Shown: positions 15,905-26,148, numbered from the stretch's first letter. The stretch: 64,000 bases of DNA from Rhodalgimonas zhirmunskyi (GCA_030848925.1 JANFFA010000002.1:620001-684000); one strand, 5' to 3'. Notes: generated by a model from the letters alone, not told the origin. A program made the numbers and translations.

Positions 15905-18301
15905 TTAGCCGCGCAGCACGCCGCCGGTGGCTTTCGTGACCTTCTCGACGATCTTTGCCGCCACGGCCTCGATATCCTTTTCCTTTAGCGTCTCGCCCTG
16001 CGGCTGCATCCGCACGGTGATGGCGAGGGACTTCTTGCCCTCACCAAGGCTGCCGCCGATGAACTCATCGAAAACACGCACGTTTTCAATAAGTTGCTTG
16101 TCAGCTCCCGCCGCGGCGTTGACCAGGGTCAGCGCCTCGACCCCGGCATCAACGATGAAGGCAAAGTCACGCTCGACCGCCTGCAAATCGCTGACATCCA
16201 GCGCCGGGCGCGTCGTTGTCTTCTTGCGCGGGGCGGGCACTTCATCGGGCCAGACGGTGAAGGCCACGACAGGCCCTTTCACATCCATCGCCTTCAGGAT
16301 CTTGGGGTGAATTTCCCCAAAGATTCCAAGCACTTTCTTCGGTCCGAGACAGATCTTGCCATGCCGCCCCGGATGCCACCACGCCGGTCCGTCGCGCAGG
16401 ATCTGCACCTTCTCGGGCGCCCCCACCGCGGCCAGAACGGCCTCGGCATCGGCTTTGGCGTCGAACAGGTCCACGGGCCGCGATCCGCCATGCACATCCT
16501 TAGGCCCGGTGCGGCCCACAAGGATGCCGGTCACCTGCATGTGCTGCTCTTCCGGCTCGCCGCCCTGAAAGGCCGGGCCGCATTCGAACAGCGCCAAGTC
16601 ATTGAAACCACGTGATTGATTTCGCGCCGCCGCCTGCAACAATCCGGGCAGAAGGTCGGGGCGCATATGGCTCATCTCGCTGGAAATCGGGTTCTCCAGC
16701 ATCGTCGCCTCGGTGCCGCCGCCGAACAGAGCCGCGCTTTCACGATCTATGAAGGAATAGGTGACACACTCGTTGTATCCAAGCGCTGCCGCTGTCCTGC
16801 GCGCCAATTGCTCGCGTTTCTGGTGTAGCGAAAGAATCGGTTTCGGCACACCCGCCTGCACCCGCCGCATCGGCTGCGGTTCCAGCTTGGTCAGCGATGC
16901 CACCCGCGCGACTTCCTCGACCAGATCGGCCTCGCCCATCACGTCCGGCCGCCAGCTCGGCACATGCGCCATGCTGCCTTCCAGCTTGAACCCAAGCTTG
17001 GTAAGTGTCTGACGTTGCTCACTTTCCGGAATTTCCATGCCGACAAGGCTGATCACCCGTGCAGGGTCAAGCTTGTAGGCCCGGCTCATATCCGGCACCG
17101 CGCCGGCCACCACGACCGACGACGGCTCACCGCCGCAAAGCTCCATGATCATCGCCGTCGCCTGCTCAAGCCCCTGCATGTTGAAGCCGGGGTCGATGCC
17201 GCGTTCGTTGCGATAGCGGGCGTCGGAATTGATCTTCAGCGCGCGACCCGTATAGGCGATCTGGATATGGTCCCAGACGGCGGCCTCAAGGAACACATCG
17301 GTGGTTTCCTCGGTGCAGCCGGTCGAAAGCCCGCCCATGATTCCGGCAATGGATTCAACGCCTTCGTTATCCGCGATCACGATCTGACCGTCGCCAAGGG
17401 TATATTCCTTCTCGTCCAGCGCGACGAGGGTTTCACCCTCTTTCGCGCGGCGGATCAAAAGGTCGCCCTTCACCTTGCCCGCGTCGAACACGTGCAGCGG
17501 GCGGTTCTGGTCGTAGGTGAAGAAGTTGGTCACATCCACCAGCTTCGAAATCGGACGCAGGCCAATCGCCTTCAACCGATCCTGAAGCCACTGGGGCGAA
17601 GGCCCGTTGGTCACGCCGCGAATGAGGCGCCCGGCAAAAACCTTGCAGCCATCCGTCGTGTCTTCGGCAATCGAAACGCCGATAGGGCAGGGGAATTGCC
17701 CTTCCACTTCAACGTTTTGCGCCGGTTTCAACGTGCCAAGCCCACGCGCCGCCAGATCACGCGCGACGCCGCGCACGCCCAGTGCATCGGGGCGGTTCGG
17801 TGTGATCGCGATGTCGATCACCGGGTCGACTTTGGCGGGCTCATGCACCGCCAGCCAATCGGCAAAGCTCTGGCCCACTTCGCCAGAGGGCAGTTCGATG
17901 ATGCCGTTATGCTCGTCCGACAGTTCCAACTCGCGCTCACTGGCCATCATGCCGTGGCTCTCGACACCGCGGATCTTGCCCACGCTCAGCGTCACGTCGA
18001 TCCCCGGCACGTAATCGCCCGGCTTGCACAGCACCACGGTGATGCCTTCGCGCGCGTTGGGCGCGCCGCAGACGATCTGCTTTTCGCCCTCGTCAGTGTC
18101 CACCATGCAGACTCGAAGCCGGTCGGCATCGGGGTGCTGTTCGGCCTTCACCACCTTAGCGAGCGTGAAATTCTTCAGCTTGTCCAGCGGGTTGATGATC
18201 TCTTCGACTTCAAGGCCAAGATCGGTGAGCGCCTCGGCAATCTCATCCACTGTGGCCTCGGTGTCGAGGTGATCCTTCAGCCAGGAGAGGGTGAATTTCA
18301 T
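15905..18301 (-). CDS. pheT: Phenylalanyl-tRNA synthetase beta subunit
   Basis: A 798-residue beta chain of normal bacterial length. In order: the tRNA-binding OB domain near residues 40-150 (ADRLRVCMVDTDEGEKQIVCGAPNAREG), the B3/B4 domain, the B5 domain, the catalytic-like core, and the C-terminal ferredoxin-fold anticodon-binding domain (RDFAFIVDAGV to the end). It pairs with PheS as an alpha2beta2 enzyme charging tRNA-Phe. It is separated from pheS by two small genes on the same strand, an unusual spacing. Confidence 0.97.
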   Translation of the reverse strand: MKFTLSWLKDHLDTEATVDEIAEALTDLGLEVEEIINPLDKLKNFTLAKVVKAEQHPDADRLRVCMVDTDEGEKQIVCGAPNAREGITVVLCKPGDYVPGIDVTLSVGKIRGVESHGMMASERELELSDEHNGIIELPSGEVGQSFADWLAVHEPAKVDPVIDIAITPNRPDALGVRGVARDLAARGLGTLKPAQNVEVEGQFPCPIGVSIAEDTTDGCKVFAGRLIRGVTNGPSPQWLQDRLKAIGLRPISKLVDVTNFFTYDQNRPLHVFDAGKVKGDLLIRRAKEGETLVALDEKEYTLGDGQIVIADNEGVESIAGIMGGLSTGCTEETTDVFLEAAVWDHIQIAYTGRALKINSDARYRNERGIDPGFNMQGLEQATAMIMELCGGEPSSVVVAGAVPDMSRAYKLDPARVISLVGMEIPESEQRQTLTKLGFKLEGSMAHVPSWRPDVMGEADLVEEVARVASLTKLEPQPMRRVQAGVPKPILSLHQKREQLARRTAAALGYNECVTYSFIDRESAALFGGGTEATMLENPISSEMSHMRPDLLPGLLQAAARNQSRGFNDLALFECGPAFQGGEPEEQHMQVTGILVGRTGPKDVHGGSRPVDLFDAKADAEAVLAAVGAPEKVQILRDGPAWWHPGRHGKICLGPKKVLGIFGEIHPKILKAMDVKGPVVAFTVWPDEVPAPRKKTTTRPALDVSDLQAVERDFAFIVDAGVEALTLVNAAAGADKQLIENVRVFDEFIGGSLGEGKKSLAITVRMQPQGETLKEKDIEAVAAKIVEKVTKATGGVLRG

Positions 18302-18310
18302 GTCTGCACC

Positions 18311-18589
18311 TCAGTTTCGCTTTTGGGCAAGATCGGCATAATCGCCCATCCGCAACAGTTTGATTTCACGCCACAGCCGGATCGAAGGCTTCATGGCAAA
18401 GAAGCAAGAGCCGATCAGGAACAGCCATGTCCCGGCTGTCATCAGGCTCTCGTAGAAGAAAAACACCGACCCCACGATAAACAACGCCGCCGCCGAGAAA
18501 TCCACCGCCGTATAGGCGATCTCGGTCAGCGCATAAAACCGGCGCTGTTCGGGGGTGTGTTCGGAGCGGAGGGTGTTGAAGAGTTTCAT
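18311..18589 (-). CDS. YrhK-like domain membrane protein
   Basis: A 92-residue protein with two membrane helices (about 25-49 and 53-68) and a charged C-terminus, matching the YrhK-like domain (RFYALTEIAYTAVDFSAAALFIVGS, then FLIGSCFFAMKPSIRL). Function is unknown. It lies 9 bp before pheT and presumably is co-transcribed with it. Confidence 0.75.
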   Translation of the reverse strand: MKLFNTLRSEHTPEQRRFYALTEIAYTAVDFSAAALFIVGSVFFFYESLMTAGTWLFLIGSCFFAMKPSIRLWREIKLLRMGDYADLAQKRN

Positions 18590-18596
18590 GTCATAT

Positions 18597-19241
18597 CTAT
18601 CTTGGCGTTACTTTATTAGCTAGGGCCAGAGGGTCTCGGCTTTCGGCTGGAGTTCTTGATGAGTTTAGGAACTCTCTACCGCGCATCAAAAAGAGAAGTT
18701 CTGACAACTGCAAATCAAGACGCTCACGCAATACTTCCAACGTCTTCAACATGATGCTTCGCAATTGGGAGCCAGAATATTGTTCTTGATGCGAGATTTC
18801 GTTCTTAGCATCACTCAAAACAGCGTCTAGCACGGTGTTAAGTTCATTTGCTTTCTTGGCGATCTCATCGTCAGCGATCAGGTTCATGAACGCTGTTTCG
18901 TGCCCCAACCTCCGACTGTACTCATTAATCGCCTCTCTAACGACGCTCAAATCCACCGTATCTACTTGGGCCTTTAAGCCAATAGAGGCCGCTGTGATTT
19001 CATCCCTCGCGTAGAGAACAAACTCAATGTAGCGACGGTAAGCTGTACGGCGCTCCTCGGCTAACTTATGCTCTCTGTCCTTCTGTTTTTGCCAAGGATA
19101 GGCCACGAACGCGATTAATAGCGCCGTGCAGGAAGCGACTGCATAGCCTTGCGAACCCTTGGGCGCGAAATATACAACAACGCCTCCGAGTATCAGGAGG
19201 ACAATGGCAACTGGCCAGTTTATGCTCTTTACTTGGTGCAA
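18597..19241 (-). CDS. Orphan membrane protein with long helical tail, inside the phe operon
   Basis: I do not recognise this 214-residue protein. It has two N-terminal membrane segments (about residues 9-27 and 32-50), then a cytoplasmic region of about 160 residues that is charged and mostly helical (KQKDREHKLAEERRTAYRR, then heptad-like LKTLEVLRERLDLQLSELL). Codon use is more AT-rich than in pheS and pheT, as expected for acquired DNA. The first start codon is TTG at 19241 with no clear ribosome site, so the start is uncertain. It lies 24 bp after pheS and 7 bp before yrhK. Confidence 0.65.
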   Translation of the reverse strand: MHQVKSINWPVAIVLLILGGVVVYFAPKGSQGYAVASCTALLIAFVAYPWQKQKDREHKLAEERRTAYRRYIEFVLYARDEITAASIGLKAQVDTVDLSVVREAINEYSRRLGHETAFMNLIADDEIAKKANELNTVLDAVLSDAKNEISHQEQYSGSQLRSIMLKTLEVLRERLDLQLSELLFLMRGREFLNSSRTPAESRDPLALANKVTPR

Positions 19242-19265
19242 AGGGTGATTTCGATTGAGCGGATA

Positions 19266-20339
19266 TTACCGACTCAACCCCCCATGCAACGTCGGCACAT
19301 CCAGGCTCGCGAACCCGTAGTGGCGCAGCCAGCGCAGGTCGGAATCGAAGAACGCCCGCAAATCGGGGATGCCGTATTTCAGCATCGCGATCCGGTCGAT
19401 CCCCATGCCAAAGGCAAAGCCCTGATATTCATAGGGGTCGATGCCGCCGGCTTGGAGAACCTTGGGGTGCACCATGCCGGAGCCAAGCACTTCGAGCCAG
19501 CCGTCACCCTCGCCGATCTTCAGCTGGCCGTCTTCCCATGAACACTGGATGTCCACCTCGGCCGAGGGTTCGGTGAAGGGGAAATGCGAGGCGCGGAAGC
19601 GGGTCTTGATGCCGTCCACCTCGAAGAAGGCGGCGAAGAATTCCTCAAGCACCCACTTGAGGTTGGCCATCGAAATATCCTTGTCCAACGCCAGCCCCTC
19701 GACCTGATGGAACATCGGCGTGTGCGTCTGGTCATAGTCGGCGCGGTAAACCCGGCCGGGGCAGATGATGCGGATCGGCGCGCCCTGTTGCTCCATCGAG
19801 CGGATCTGAACCGGGCTGGTATGGGTGCGCAGCACATGCGGCGGGCGATTGTCGCCCTCGGCACGGTGCATGTAGAACGTGTCCATCTCGGCGCGGGCCG
19901 GGTGGTGGCCGGGAATGTTGAGCGCGTCGAAATTGTGCCAGTCGCTTTCCACCTGCGGCCCTTCGGCCACGGCAAAGCCCATGTCGGCAAAGATCGCGGT
20001 CACTTCCTCGGTCACTTGGCTGACCGGGTGGATGGTGCCGACGCGGCGGTCGCGGGCGGGCATCGTCACGTCGAGCCATTCAGCGCGGAGCCGTTCGTCC
20101 AGCGCCACGTCTTCCAGCGCTTCCTTCTTGGCCGAAAGGGCCGAGTTGATCTCGTCCTTCAACGCGTTGAGCTTGGGGCCCATGACCTGCCGCTCTTCCG
20201 GGCTCATCTTGCCCAGTTCGCGCATTTTCAGGCTGATCTCGCCCTTCTTGCCGACGGCCTGCACGCGCAGGTCTTCCAGTGCGGATTCGTCGCCCGCCTC
20301 GGCCACCAGCCGGATGTATTTGTCGCGCAGATCGTCCAT
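19266..20339 (-). CDS. pheS: Phenylalanyl-tRNA synthetase alpha subunit
   Basis: A 357-residue alpha chain. An N-terminal coiled coil (about 1-90) precedes the class II core with motif 2 ([25 protein letters not shown]) and motif 3 ([22 protein letters not shown]). It forms the catalytic half of the tRNA-Phe charging enzyme. Start 20339 follows AAGGGG; the longer frame to 20444 has no ribosome site. Phenylalanine operons are often attenuated, but no leader peptide is evident here. Confidence 0.97.
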   Translation of the reverse strand: MDDLRDKYIRLVAEAGDESALEDLRVQAVGKKGEISLKMRELGKMSPEERQVMGPKLNALKDEINSALSAKKEALEDVALDERLRAEWLDVTMPARDRRVGTIHPVSQVTEEVTAIFADMGFAVAEGPQVESDWHNFDALNIPGHHPARAEMDTFYMHRAEGDNRPPHVLRTHTSPVQIRSMEQQGAPIRIICPGRVYRADYDQTHTPMFHQVEGLALDKDISMANLKWVLEEFFAAFFEVDGIKTRFRASHFPFTEPSAEVDIQCSWEDGQLKIGEGDGWLEVLGSGMVHPKVLQAGGIDPYEYQGFAFGMGIDRIAMLKYGIPDLRAFFDSDLRWLRHYGFASLDVPTLHGGLSR

Positions 20340-20406
20340 CGGATGTATCCCCTTGAATATCGCGGCTCTAGCTAACGCAGCTTGGGGCTTATCACAAGTT
20401 CCCGCC

Positions 20407-21822
20407 TCAGAAATCGCGCCAGAAGCGGCGGGTGAAAAGCACATAGACCGTCAGCATTTCCAGCCGCCCGACAAACATACCGAAGGTGAGCAGCAGCTTT
20501 GCTGTGGAATCGAGCGGGGCGAAATTGCCCGAGGGGCCGATGATCGTGCCCACGCCGGGGCCGACATTGGCCACCGCCGTCAGCGCCCCGCTGATCGAGG
20601 TGTCGAAGTCGAGACCGGTCAGCGCCAGCGCGACGGCAAGCGCGGCGACGGTCAGGAAATAGAACATGAAAAAGGTGATGACACCGGAAAGCACGTCTTC
20701 GGAGACGGGCCGCCCTTCGTAGCGGATGGTGATTATGCGATGCGGATAGCGAATGCGGCGCAAGGCGGCGACGGTGGCCCGGAAGACGAGGATCCAACGC
20801 ATCATCTTGCCTCCGCCCGCTGTCGAGCCGGTGCAGCCGCCCATGGCGGTGAAAAAGAAAAACACGGTGATCGCGACCGGCCCCCATGCCAGGAAATCTT
20901 CGGTGGCATAGCCGGTGGTGGTCACGACCGAGACGAGGTTGAACGACACCGCGCGCAGCGTTTCCATGAAATCGCGTCCGGATTGCCATGAAACCCAGAG
21001 CGTGAGCGCAAGGATCACCACCGCCAGCGTTTTCAGCAGGGCGGCCACCTGTTCGCTGGCATACTGTCGGCGATAGAGCGCGCGGATGTACCACGCGAAG
21101 GGCACTGCGCCCGCCAGCATGAAGAATGTGGCCACCCATTGTAGGAAGGCGCTGTCGAAATGCCCGAAGGAAGCGTCGTAGTTGGAATACCCACCGGTAG
21201 AAAGCGTGGTCAGCGCATGGGTGATCGCGTCGAACACGTTCATCCCGCCGATGTGATAGATCAAGCCGCACAGCACGATCAGCCCGCTATAAACGCCCAG
21301 AGTGGCGCCGGCATAGCGCGTGGCCGTGGCCAGTTCCTTGTCCCCCTTGTCCGAGCTTTCGGTGCGGAACAGCTGCATCCCGCCGGTGCGCAGGATCGGC
21401 AAAAGGGCCATGCCGGTAACGATGAACCCGACGCCGCCAACCGCTTGCAACAGCGCGCGCCACATCAGGATGCCGCGCGGCGTCTGATCGAGACCGGACA
21501 GCACCGTCGCCCCGGTTGTCGTCAGGCCCGAAACCGATTCGAACAGCGCGTCGATCGCACCCATGCCCCAGATAAAGAGTGGCAACGCCCCGGCAACCCC
21601 CGCGGTAAGCCAAACAGATGTCGTGAGAAGAAAGGTATGGCGCAGTGTAAGTCTTCGGGCGGGTCCGCGTGTGGCCGCAGCCAGAAACAGGCCGAGCGCC
21701 CCGAGGATCACGCCCGCCAGCAGAAACACCTCGCGGCTTTCGCCGAAAACCAGTGCCTCTGCCGCCATCAGCCCGGCAAGCAGCAGCATCAGGACCGCGT
21801 TGACGAAAACGACGACGTTCAT
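20407..21822 (-). CDS. trkH: TrkH-type potassium uptake protein
   Basis: A 471-residue integral membrane protein with four pore-like repeats of the Trk/Ktr type: [38 protein letters not shown] and [11 protein letters not shown], each supplying a selectivity-filter glycine. It imports K+ driven by the membrane potential with a TrkA/TrkG-type cytoplasmic partner, which is not in the window. It sits between rplT and pheS, genes that are neighbours in many bacteria, after the rplT terminator, so it probably has its own promoter. Confidence 0.93.
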   Translation of the reverse strand: MNVVVFVNAVLMLLLAGLMAAEALVFGESREVFLLAGVILGALGLFLAAATRGPARRLTLRHTFLLTTSVWLTAGVAGALPLFIWGMGAIDALFESVSGLTTTGATVLSGLDQTPRGILMWRALLQAVGGVGFIVTGMALLPILRTGGMQLFRTESSDKGDKELATATRYAGATLGVYSGLIVLCGLIYHIGGMNVFDAITHALTTLSTGGYSNYDASFGHFDSAFLQWVATFFMLAGAVPFAWYIRALYRRQYASEQVAALLKTLAVVILALTLWVSWQSGRDFMETLRAVSFNLVSVVTTTGYATEDFLAWGPVAITVFFFFTAMGGCTGSTAGGGKMMRWILVFRATVAALRRIRYPHRIITIRYEGRPVSEDVLSGVITFFMFYFLTVAALAVALALTGLDFDTSISGALTAVANVGPGVGTIIGPSGNFAPLDSTAKLLLTFGMFVGRLEMLTVYVLFTRRFWRDF

Positions 21823-21862
21823 GCGCGCCTGCCGCCTTGCCCTGAATGAACCGGGGAGTGGC

Positions 21863-21900
21863 TGAAAAGCAAAACCGCCAGCCCGTCAGGGCCAGCGGTT
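21863..21900 (-). terminator. Terminator of the rpmI-rplT unit
   Basis: On the minus strand AACCGCTGGCCC pairs with GGGCTGGCGGTT across TGAC, with two G-U pairs that only work in that strand's RNA, then TTTGCTTTT. Stem spans 21873-21900. Confidence 0.8.
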
Positions 21901-21946
21901 TGCAATCTCGTATCGTCGGGCTTCATGAAAAGCCCCCGGCGCCCTA

Positions 21947-22312
21947 TCAGGCGGCCAGTGCGGCCTTGGCCTGATCGACGATCGCGCCGAAGGCTTCGGG
22001 CTCATGCACGGCCAGATCGGCCAGAACCTTGCGGTCCACCTCGATCCCCGACTTGGCGAGGCCGTTGATGAACTTGGAATAGGTCAGTGCTTCGTCATGG
22101 GCGCGCACAGCAGCGTTGATCCGCTGGATCCAGAGCGCGCGGAAATTCCGCTTCCGGTTCTTGCGGTCACGCGTTGCATACTGGTTGGCCTTGTCGACGG
22201 CTTGACGTGCAACCTTGAAGGTGTTCTTGCGGCGGCCGTAATAACCTTTGGCTGCCTTGGTGACCTTCTTGTGACGTGCGTGGGTGGTGGTTCCGCCTTT
22301 TACTCGCGACAT
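21947..22312 (-). CDS. rplT: 50S ribosomal protein L20
   Basis: A 121-residue basic protein with the L20 sequence ([23 protein letters not shown], then [16 protein letters not shown]). L20 is essential for early 50S assembly and in many bacteria represses its own operon. GGAGGATAAGAC precedes the ATG. It follows rpmI by 14 bp; infC is not adjacent. Confidence 0.97.
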   Translation of the reverse strand: MSRVKGGTTTHARHKKVTKAAKGYYGRRKNTFKVARQAVDKANQYATRDRKNRKRNFRALWIQRINAAVRAHDEALTYSKFINGLAKSGIEVDRKVLADLAVHEPEAFGAIVDQAKAALAA

Positions 22313-22326
22313 GTCTTATCCTCCTA

Positions 22327-22527
22327 TCAACGGTCGTAGGGCATATAGCCCTTGACGATCTTGGCGTCGGGTGCCGACAGGGTCGTGGTGCCGCGGGCAT
22401 CACGGATGAATTTCTTGTGGCGCTTGATCATGCCGTGGCGTTTGCCGGCCTGGCCTGCAATCACCTTTCCGGTGGCGCTCACCTTGAAGCGCTTTTTGGC
22501 GCTCGATTTGGTCTTCATCTTGGGCAT
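22327..22527 (-). CDS. rpmI: 50S ribosomal protein L35
   Basis: A 66-residue basic protein ([20 protein letters not shown] at the start, [11 protein letters not shown] later). The start at 22527 is chosen because GAAGGAG lies 6 to 7 bases upstream; an in-frame ATG two codons earlier would overlap that site. Co-transcribed with rplT. Confidence 0.96.
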   Translation of the reverse strand: MPKMKTKSSAKKRFKVSATGKVIAGQAGKRHGMIKRHKKFIRDARGTTTLSAPDAKIVKGYMPYDR

Positions 22528-22714
22528 TTCCATCTCCTTCGTTGGTCAGGTCAAACACGCGACTCGGCATGCCACTTCGGCCGGCCACGCGGGTAGAGAG
22601 GCGCCATATACTCAGGCACAGGCGCCTTGGCAAGAGGGAGGCTGCAAAACCGCCGATCACACGGGTGGAAACACACATGCGGGCGGCGGATATGTTCCAC
22701 CGCCTTGGATGGCG

Positions 22715-22939
22715 TCAGTTCACGTAGCGCCCGATTACCTTCACGATCGTTTGCGGGACCTCCGAAACCGAATAACCGCCCGGCTTTTGCGTCGCGGCCC
22801 AAGCGACGAGCCCGCCGCTTACAATCAAAGCAATCGCGGCAATCCGCGGTGCTCGATGATCTGCGATAGAAGAGACGACAGCGGGAATGGAAAAGATCCC
22901 CACCACCAAACCGATAACCAATGCTAAATCGTGATCCAT
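22715..22939 (-). CDS. Small membrane protein of unknown function
   Basis: A 74-residue hydrophobic protein with two membrane helices (about 5-24 and 32-48) joined by SIADHRAPRI, then a short polar tail. I do not recognise a named family. It lies between pyk and rpmI on the same strand. Its ribosome site (GAGG) is inside the 3' arm of a hairpin, GCCTCA (22946-22951) with TGAGGC (22970-22975) in the plus-strand reading, which could limit translation. Confidence 0.6.
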   Translation of the reverse strand: MDHDLALVIGLVVGIFSIPAVVSSIADHRAPRIAAIALIVSGGLVAWAATQKPGGYSVSEVPQTIVKVIGRYVN

Positions 22940-22980
22940 GTAACTGCCTCAAAAAGTCACCTTTGTGTATGAGGCGCAGA

Positions 22981-24432
22981 TTACTCCGGATCGGAGGCAA
23001 AAATCAAACTTTCATCACAAGGTGCAACCCGCAGGATATTGGTCGTTCCGGGCTGATTGAAGGGCACGCCGGCAATCACCACGATCTGATCCTGAGTGCC
23101 GGCAAAGCCGTGCACGCGGGCGGCACGGGCCGAGTTAACCACCGCCTGCTTGAAGCGCTGCAATTCGCCGGTCATGATGCAATTCGTCCCCCAACTCAGC
23201 GCCAGACGCCGTGCCGTGCCGCGCAGACTTGTCATTGCGATGATCGGAACACGCGGCCGTTCCCGCGCGGTTAGCAGCGCGGTCGTGCCGGATTGGGTGA
23301 AGCAGCAGATCACCTTGATATCCGTCGTCTCGGCGATTTCGCGGGCAGCGGATACAATCCCCTCGGCGACGCTTTCACGCCCCGAAGTTGCGATACGCGA
23401 AGCCTCGATCACCTCGCGGTAGGTCGGATCGCTTTCCACCGCTTCTGCCACGTTGTTCATCGTCGTCACCGCTTCGACCGGGTATTGCCCGGCGGCGCTC
23501 TCGGCCGACAGCATCACGGCGTCGGTGCCCTCATAGATCGCGGCGGCCACGTCGGAGACTTCGGCGCGTGTTGGCATCGGGCTTTCGATCATGCTTTCAA
23601 GCATCTGGGTGGCGACAATCACCGGTTTCGCGGCCGACCGGCATTTCCGGATCAGCCGTTTCTGGATAGGTGGCACCGCCTGCACAGGCAATTCGACCCC
23701 GAGATCGCCACGCGCCACCATCACCCCGTCCGAGACTTTCAGGATCTCGTCGAAGCAGGCGACGGCCGAGGGCTTTTCGATCTTCGACAGGATCGCCGCG
23801 CGCCCCTTTGCCAGATCGCGCGCTTCGATCACGTCCTCGGGCCGCTGAACGAAGGACAGCGCCAGCCAGTCGATGCCGAGATCACAGACGAATTCAAGAT
23901 CGGCGCGGTCCTTCTCGGAGAGAGCGGCCAAAGGCAGGACGACATCCGGCACGTTCACGCCCTTGCGGTTCGAGATGGTCCCGCCCGTCACCACGGTGCA
24001 ATCGGCGAAATCGGCGCCGCATTTTTCCACCTTCAGGCGGATCTTGCCATCGTTCACCAATAGATTGGCACCCGGCTCAAGCGCTGCGAAAATTTCAGGA
24101 TGGGGCAGGCGTACACGTTCAATCGTGCCTTCCGCCTCGTCTAGGTCAAGTCGGAACGACGCGCCTTCCTCCAACTCCTCCTCGCCGTTGGCGAAGGTGC
24201 CCACCCGCAGTTTCGGACCCTGCAAATCCGCCAAGATGGCAATCGGGCTGTCCAGTTCACGCTCAATCTCACGAATAATGCGGTGGCGCTCGCGGATTTC
24301 GTCATGGCTGCCGTGGCTCATGTTCAGGCGGAACACGTCGGCGCCGGCCTCGTGCAGCGCCTTGATCATGGCGTAGTCATTCGACGCCGGGCCCAAGGTT
24401 GCCACGATTTTCACATTTCTCAGTCGTCTCAT
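22981..24432 (-). CDS. pyk: Pyruvate kinase
   Basis: A 483-residue pyruvate kinase. The N domain and barrel start KIVATLGPASND; the substrate and metal site is SKIEKPSAV with the catalytic lysine, then GDGVMVARGDLGVELP for Mg2+, followed by the B domain and a C-terminal regulatory domain with TQSGTTALLTARERP. It converts phosphoenolpyruvate and ADP to pyruvate and ATP. The gene is divergent from N-formylglutamate amidohydrolase, an arrangement common in alphaproteobacteria. Confidence 0.96.
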   Translation of the reverse strand: MRRLRNVKIVATLGPASNDYAMIKALHEAGADVFRLNMSHGSHDEIRERHRIIREIERELDSPIAILADLQGPKLRVGTFANGEEELEEGASFRLDLDEAEGTIERVRLPHPEIFAALEPGANLLVNDGKIRLKVEKCGADFADCTVVTGGTISNRKGVNVPDVVLPLAALSEKDRADLEFVCDLGIDWLALSFVQRPEDVIEARDLAKGRAAILSKIEKPSAVACFDEILKVSDGVMVARGDLGVELPVQAVPPIQKRLIRKCRSAAKPVIVATQMLESMIESPMPTRAEVSDVAAAIYEGTDAVMLSAESAAGQYPVEAVTTMNNVAEAVESDPTYREVIEASRIATSGRESVAEGIVSAAREIAETTDIKVICCFTQSGTTALLTARERPRVPIIAMTSLRGTARRLALSWGTNCIMTGELQRFKQAVVNSARAARVHGFAGTQDQIVVIAGVPFNQPGTTNILRVAPCDESLIFASDPE

Positions 24433-24568
24433 GTCCGTGGTCCCGCTTGCTGCTTGCCCTTCGGGCGTCTGGTCCTGTTATCGCTATGAATCGCACCCGT
24501 TTCGGCAAAGCGCAATTCCATTTGCCACACAACTGATCTAGAGCGTGGGGCAGGGGAATGACAGGCAC

Positions 24569-25309
24569 ATGACGCAACAAGCTTACGAAATCATAGGCGA
24601 AGAACGCAATTCACGCTGGTTGATTACCTGCGATCACGCATCGAACCGCGTCCCGGATGGGGTGAATGGCGGTGATCTGGGCCTGCCCGCGTCGGAAATG
24701 GGCCGTCATATCGCCTATGACCTTGGCGCCGAGGGGGTCACCCGGGCGTTGGCCGACCTGATGCAGGCCCCCGCGATCCTGTCTCGGTTTTCGCGGCTGG
24801 TGATCGACCCCAATCGCGGCGCCGATGATCCGACCCTGATCATGAAGCTTTACGACGGCACGCTGATCCCCGCCAACCGGCACATCACGCCGGAAGAGGC
24901 CGAGCGCAGGCTGGAAACCTACTGGCGGCCCTATCATGACGCCTATGAAGCGCTTGCGGCGCGGCGTGACAACACGATGATCGTCGCCATCCATTCGTTT
25001 TCGCCCAAGCTTCAGGGGCGCGCACCGCGCCCGTGGCAGATCGGCGTGTTGCACGCGGGCGATGGCCCCTACAGCCCGGCCCTGATCGAAAGGCTGCGCC
25101 GCGAGCCCGACCTTTGCGTCGGTGACAACGAGCCCTACGCAGGGCACCTTCCGGGTGATGCGATCGACCAGCATGCCTTGCAGAAAGGCCGCCCCAACAC
25201 GCTGATCGAGCTGCGCCACGACGTGATCGAAACGCCCGAGCAACAACAGGCTTGGGCCCGCCGCCTCGCCCCTATCCTGGCAGAGGTTCTGTCAGAGACC
25301 GGTATTTGA
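24569..25309 (+). CDS. N-formylglutamate amidohydrolase family protein
   Basis: A 246-residue member of the N-formylglutamate deformylase family (HutG-like): CDHASNRVP early, then FSRLVIDPNRG, IHSFSPKLQG and a C-terminal NTLIELRHDVI. The histidines and acidic residues suit a zinc-dependent amidohydrolase that frees glutamate and formate. No other hut gene is near, so a histidine role is not proven. Start 24569 leaves an AGG-containing leader; a GTG at 24545 is in frame. The DUF1244 gene follows 15 bp later. Confidence 0.85.
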   Translation: MTQQAYEIIGEERNSRWLITCDHASNRVPDGVNGGDLGLPASEMGRHIAYDLGAEGVTRALADLMQAPAILSRFSRLVIDPNRGADDPTLIMKLYDGTLIPANRHITPEEAERRLETYWRPYHDAYEALAARRDNTMIVAIHSFSPKLQGRAPRPWQIGVLHAGDGPYSPALIERLRREPDLCVGDNEPYAGHLPGDAIDQHALQKGRPNTLIELRHDVIETPEQQQAWARRLAPILAEVLSETGI

Positions 25310-25324
25310 GAGAGGAGACCCGAG

Positions 25325-25642
25325 ATGGATGATCAAACCCGTATCGAGATCGAAGCCGCCGCCTTCCGCCGCCTGCAAAAGCACCTGATGCAGGATCGCC
25401 CGGATGTTCAGAATATCGATCTGATGAACCTTGCCGGGTTTTGCCGGAACTGCCTGTCGCGCTGGTATCAGGAGGCCGCTGCCGAACGCGGCATCGAACT
25501 GGGTAAGGAAGAGGCGCGCGAGATTTATTACGGCATGCCCTACGACGATTGGAAGGCGCAGAACCAGACCGAGGCCTCGCCCGCGAAACAGGCCGAGTTC
25601 CAGAAGGCTTTCGCCGAGAACGTTTTGAAGGACAAAGGCTGA
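25325..25642 (+). CDS. DUF1244 family protein
   Basis: A 105-residue small protein with the invariant DUF1244 core, NLAGFCRNCLSRWY, followed by KEEAREIYYGMPYDDWK. The two cysteines in FCRNC could bind metal or be redox active. Function is unknown. GAGAGGAGACCC precedes the ATG; it is co-directional with the amidohydrolase and probably in one transcript. Confidence 0.88.
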   Translation: MDDQTRIEIEAAAFRRLQKHLMQDRPDVQNIDLMNLAGFCRNCLSRWYQEAAAERGIELGKEEAREIYYGMPYDDWKAQNQTEASPAKQAEFQKAFAENVLKDKG

Positions 25643-25722
25643 AGCCGGGGTCTTGGGTGGCCATCTTTTCTCCTTAATGGCTGGCTAGCCTGTGCCGAAC
25701 CGGACTTTAGAGGGTTGGGCAA

Positions 25723-26016
25723 ATGGGTGATTTTCAGGACGTGTTCGGCGCTGGTGCGGATGCCGTCGACATCATCGAGGGGTTCAACCGGCAATACCTG
25801 CGGGAACAGCGCATCAATGCACGTGAGGCCCGAACCGCCCGCCGCCATACCGAAAGCGATGAGTCCTGGATCGCAACCATGCGTGCCAGCGGCTATGTCG
25901 AGGGGCCGTTCCTTGCCTCTTTCGATGCGCTGTCCCGCTGGGAGCGCGCGTCGCCAGCCCCGCATGTCAGACGACCGATGAAGGGCGGCTATCAGGTGTT
26001 CTTCTCCAAGGTGTGA
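25723..26016 (+). CDS. Small hypothetical protein
   Basis: A 97-residue charged protein, not recognised. It has a helical arginine-rich stretch (REQRINAREARTARRHTES) followed by SWIATMRASGYVEGPFLASFDALSRWE. No signal peptide or membrane helix. GAGGG about 8 bases before the ATG and a frame open to the stop support it, but the opposite strand also has an open frame, so it is only moderately likely. Confidence 0.55.
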   Translation: MGDFQDVFGAGADAVDIIEGFNRQYLREQRINAREARTARRHTESDESWIATMRASGYVEGPFLASFDALSRWERASPAPHVRRPMKGGYQVFFSKV

Positions 26017-26148
26017 GGCGTTTCACGCCCGGCACTCATTCAGTTAGCCGCGCTCTCCATCAGCGCACAGCAACTGTGAGGCCATGGGCGTATCGTCTAG
26101 CGGCGCAACTCCTTATCTTGACCTTCAACAAGGATAAGGACGTTTCCG

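Noticed and set aside
16964..18619. 551-codon plus-strand frame
   Set aside because: Antisense to pheT; no ribosome site and no recognisable domain.
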